This document shows, piece after piece, positions 61,824 through 64,000 of a stretch of 64,000 bases of DNA; position 1 is the stretch's first letter, and the number at the start of each line of letters is the position of its first letter. Location: contig NZ_JAPDKN010000014.1 in the NCBI RefSeq assembly GCF_026163565.1, forward strand, positions 62,001 to 126,000, read 5' to 3'. Under the pieces are notes generated by a model, which was not told where the DNA came from, searched no databases, and saw only the letters and a list, made by a program, of their open reading frames with translations. Source of the DNA: Chryseobacterium sp. YIM B08800 (GTDB lineage Bacteria; Bacteroidota; Bacteroidia; Flavobacteriales; Weeksellaceae). A program made the position numbers and the translations under genes.

Positions 61824-63002
61824 ATGTCATATTATCCTCTTACAAGCATTCCTGATTATTATGGAATTGATGCTTTACTTACCGAAGAACACAAGCTTAT
61901 CCGTCAATCTGTAAGAGATTGGGTTGAAAGTTTTGTAATGCCAAATATTGATCAGGCAGCTCAAAATCATACCGATTTACCAAATTTAATGAGAGAATTG
62001 GGGAAAATCGGAGCTTTAGGACCTTACATCCCTGAAGAATACGGTGGTTCTGGCCTTGATCAGATTTCTTACGGTTTAATTATGCAGGAATTGGAAAGAG
62101 GAGATTCTGCAGTGCGTTCTGCGGCATCTGTACAAAGTTCTTTGGTAATGTTTCCGATTAATGAATTCGGTTCTGAAGAACAAAAAAGAAAATACTTACC
62201 AAAGCTAGCTTCCGGTGAAATGATCGGATCTTTCGGTCTTACTGAGCCGAATCACGGTTCAGATCCAAGTTCTATGGAAACTTATTTTAAAGATATGGGA
62301 GATCATTATCTTTTAAATGGTGCCAAAATGTGGATTACCAATTCTCCGTTATGCGACATTGCGGTTGTTTGGGCTAAAAATGAAGAAGGAAAAGTACAGG
62401 GATTAATCGTTGAAAGAGGAATGGAAGGTTTTACCACTCCCGAAACTCACAATAAATGGAGCTTAAGAGCTTCTAAAACAGGCGAATTAGTATTTAATGA
62501 TGTGAAAGTTCCGAAAGAAAACTTATTGCCAAATGTTACAGGATTAAAAGGACCTTTGTCTTGTCTAAATTCTGCGAGATACGGAATTTCTTGGGGCGTG
62601 ATTGGTGCAGCAATCGACTGTTATTGTACTGCTGTTCAGTATTCTAAAGAAAGAAAACAGTTTGGTAAACCAATTGGTTCTTACCAATTACAACAGAAAA
62701 AATTAGCTGAATTTTTAACGGAAATCACAAAAGCTCAGCTACTTTGTTTACAATTAGGCAACTTGAAAAACGATCATAAAGCAAGTCCGGCTCAGATTTC
62801 TATGGCAAAAAGAAATAATGTAAAAATGGCGATTGATATTGCAAGAGAATCACGACAAATTCTTGGTGGAATGGGAATTATGGGCGAATTCCCGATGATG
62901 CGTCACGCTGCCAATTTAGAATCGGTAATTACTTACGAAGGAACACACGATGTTCACTTGTTGATCACAGGTCTTGATATTACAGGAATTAACGCTTTTT
63001 AG
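61824..63002 (+). CDS. Acyl-CoA dehydrogenase family, glutaryl-CoA dehydrogenase-like
   Basis: A 392-residue flavoenzyme. FGLTEPNHGSDPSSM and AKMWITNSPLCDIAVVWAK are the FAD and substrate segments. The catalytic base Glu372 lies in VITYEGTHDVHLLITG, and the Thr-His-Asp sequence after it is that of glutaryl-CoA dehydrogenases. SARYGISWGVIGAA is also typical. The enzyme oxidises and decarboxylates glutaryl-CoA to crotonyl-CoA in lysine and tryptophan breakdown. The key Arg for glutarate binding (SLRASKTGEL region) seems present. It is probably monocistronic. Confidence 0.9.
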   Translation: MSYYPLTSIPDYYGIDALLTEEHKLIRQSVRDWVESFVMPNIDQAAQNHTDLPNLMRELGKIGALGPYIPEEYGGSGLDQISYGLIMQELERGDSAVRSAASVQSSLVMFPINEFGSEEQKRKYLPKLASGEMIGSFGLTEPNHGSDPSSMETYFKDMGDHYLLNGAKMWITNSPLCDIAVVWAKNEEGKVQGLIVERGMEGFTTPETHNKWSLRASKTGELVFNDVKVPKENLLPNVTGLKGPLSCLNSARYGISWGVIGAAIDCYCTAVQYSKERKQFGKPIGSYQLQQKKLAEFLTEITKAQLLCLQLGNLKNDHKASPAQISMAKRNNVKMAIDIARESRQILGGMGIMGEFPMMRHAANLESVITYEGTHDVHLLITGLDITGINAF

Positions 63003-63021
63003 GCTAAAATAATATCTTCTC

Positions 63022-63054
63022 AAACCTAACAGGTTTTAAAAACCTGTTAGGTTT
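63022..63054. terminator. Strong bidirectional hairpin terminator
   Basis: A perfect 15-bp stem (63022-63036 and 63040-63054) with a 3-nt loop has the core CCTAACAGG / CCTGTTAGG. It stands between two convergent genes. The AACCTAACAGGTT core is a form I have seen often as an end-of-gene hairpin in flavobacteria. Confidence 0.85.
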
Positions 63055-63100
63055 ATTATTGATTGAAAATTAATTTCCAGTATTATTATTTCCAATCAAG

Positions 63101-64000
63101 CTAATAATTATAATTCTTAACATTTTCTAGGAAACTTATTTCAGGATTCAGAATTTCATGTATTAAATTTTGAATAGAAACCATTGCATCATCAAGACTT
63201 CCCTGAGCAAATTCCAACGAAACTACTCCTTTTTTAGCGTCCGCAAAACTCCAAATCCCAGTTTCTATGGGAAATCCCCAAAATTCAGGTAAACTTTGAA
63301 TTACATATTGATATAAACAAAGCTGCATTGCCTGTTTTCTGTCACTGCTTTGGAAATAATCTGACTTGTTTAATTCATCAATCTTTACGGTAAGATTTTT
63401 GGTTTTTGCTGTTTTATAATCGATAATTCTAACCGTTCCGTTTAATCGGTCAATCCGGTCAATGAAACCAAAGAAAGAAACCTTGTCAGATTTGTCTTCA
63501 TTCAGATAAAAATCTACGCCTTCAAACCTTCTTTCAATATCAATTATTTCTAAAGAATTACCCGCTTTTATCAATTCTAAATCATGGTTTAGAATATTCT
63601 CAATTACTTTTTTAGCAATGGCTTTATGGATGTAATTCATCCCTTTATTGTAAAATTCAGGCTGATGTTTTAGCTTCTCAATTGCAATATTTATAAATTC
63701 ATCTATTCGTTTAATTGAATTTTGTAAGTCATTTAATTTTAAAACTTTACCTTTTAATACTTCATAAACTTCTTGAAGTGTGTAATGAACTAAATTCCCG
63801 TAATTTCTAATCGATAATTCTTCTTCAATTTCATCTGCTTCAGAGGTATTTAAAATCTTTGAAAGATAAAAATCAATCGGATTATAGAGGTAACTTGTCA
63901 AATGCGATGCCGACACTTTTTCTTTCCATTTTAAAAGTTGTTGCTGAACAATATCCGTTTTAAAAATTTCGATGGGCTGACTTAAAATAGGTTCTGAAGA
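63101..64000 (-). CDS. PD-(D/E)XK nuclease family protein, C-terminal part (partial)
   Basis: The frame is open to the window edge, giving 300 in-frame residues; a GTG at 63916 is only an internal codon, since the frame continues upstream with EIFKTDIVQQQLLKWKEK. The nuclease domain begins VSASHLTSYLYNPIDFYL and has NLVHYTLQEVY, GFIDRIDRLNGTVRIIDYKTAK with the active-site Asp...Asp-x-Lys, and the helix QAMQLCLYQYV. This is the RecB/AddB-type Cas4-like nuclease. The N-terminal part, likely helicase-like as in AddB, lies outside the window. It probably works in double-strand break repair. Confidence 0.82.
   Translation of the reverse strand, partial: SSEPILSQPIEIFKTDIVQQQLLKWKEKVSASHLTSYLYNPIDFYLSKILNTSEADEIEEELSIRNYGNLVHYTLQEVYEVLKGKVLKLNDLQNSIKRIDEFINIAIEKLKHQPEFYNKGMNYIHKAIAKKVIENILNHDLELIKAGNSLEIIDIERRFEGVDFYLNEDKSDKVSFFGFIDRIDRLNGTVRIIDYKTAKTKNLTVKIDELNKSDYFQSSDRKQAMQLCLYQYVIQSLPEFWGFPIETGIWSFADAKKGVVSLEFAQGSLDDAMVSIQNLIHEILNPEISFLENVKNYNY

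Noticed and set aside
63101..63916. Complete 271-residue nuclease starting at GTG 63916
   Set aside because: The frame stays open to the window edge with typical protein sequence upstream, so the gene is larger and cut by the window.

Overview
The window reads as a chromosomal segment of a Flavobacteriia member of the Bacteroidota, most likely Chryseobacterium or a close relative. The evidence is an AT-rich sequence, promoters of the Bacteroidota type (a -7 box TAnnTTTG and no Shine-Dalgarno sequences), a SusC/SusD pair, a type IX secretion C-terminal domain, lipoproteins with short SxxC lipoboxes, DUF2490 and BT0820-family proteins, and interspersed repeats of a kind usual in these genomes. 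No rRNA, tRNA, CRISPR array, prophage or intact insertion sequence was recognised. The genus assignment is inference from overall character, not from a marker gene.

Layout. 1-3050: the start of an oxidoreductase (minus strand, cut by the window edge), a thioredoxin-like lipoprotein, and a FecCD-type permease with its ATPase. 3077-10088: a MarR regulator with two matching palindromic operators, then a fatty-acid beta-oxidation operon ordered fadN-fadA-fadE. A four-helix-bundle (23S-IVS/Avd-like) gene flanked by inverted short-period repeats sits in each of its two internal gaps. 10263-20499: a small secreted protein, an HD-domain protein, a TonB receptor with DUF2490, uvrA, several lipoproteins, an endonuclease V-like protein, a VOC protein and an M28 peptidase. 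20582-31721: an aminotransferase, a membrane pyrophosphatase carrying a C-terminal OmpA domain, an amidohydrolase, a soluble pyrophosphatase and a minus-strand run ending in a PhyH oxygenase and an acyltransferase-like protein. 31718-50267: housekeeping genes (radC, an L,D-transpeptidase, a LolD-like ATPase, a histidine kinase, dacB, pepE, fsa, era, an SMR exporter, map, an acyl-ACP desaturase, gpmI, a SUI1 factor, a nucleoside phosphorylase). 50391-51200: fabI. 51578-61751: a polysaccharide utilisation locus (GH3, GH30, SusD, SusC) with a divergent MFS transporter and a NrtR-like Nudix regulator, which fits beta-1,6-glucan use. 61824-64000: a glutaryl-CoA dehydrogenase-like enzyme and the C-terminal part of a PD-(D/E)XK nuclease.

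How the parts work together. Lipid metabolism recurs: the fad operon, fabI, the acyl-ACP desaturase and the glutaryl-CoA dehydrogenase. Pyrophosphate is handled by two enzymes within about 5 kb, one that conserves energy at the membrane and one that is soluble.

The most unusual signal is a set of intergenic elements made of two arms of 7-8 nt period repeats facing each other. The arm sequence is specific to each locus, but the two arms of a locus match one another in inverted orientation. Two of these elements enclose a four-helix-bundle gene (6148-6587 and 7767-8309). Three others (19296-19443, 32396-32554, 44405-44559) enclose only a short core with no gene. This suggests a small dispersed element with complete and ORF-less forms, comparable in build to the intervening sequences of 23S rRNA.
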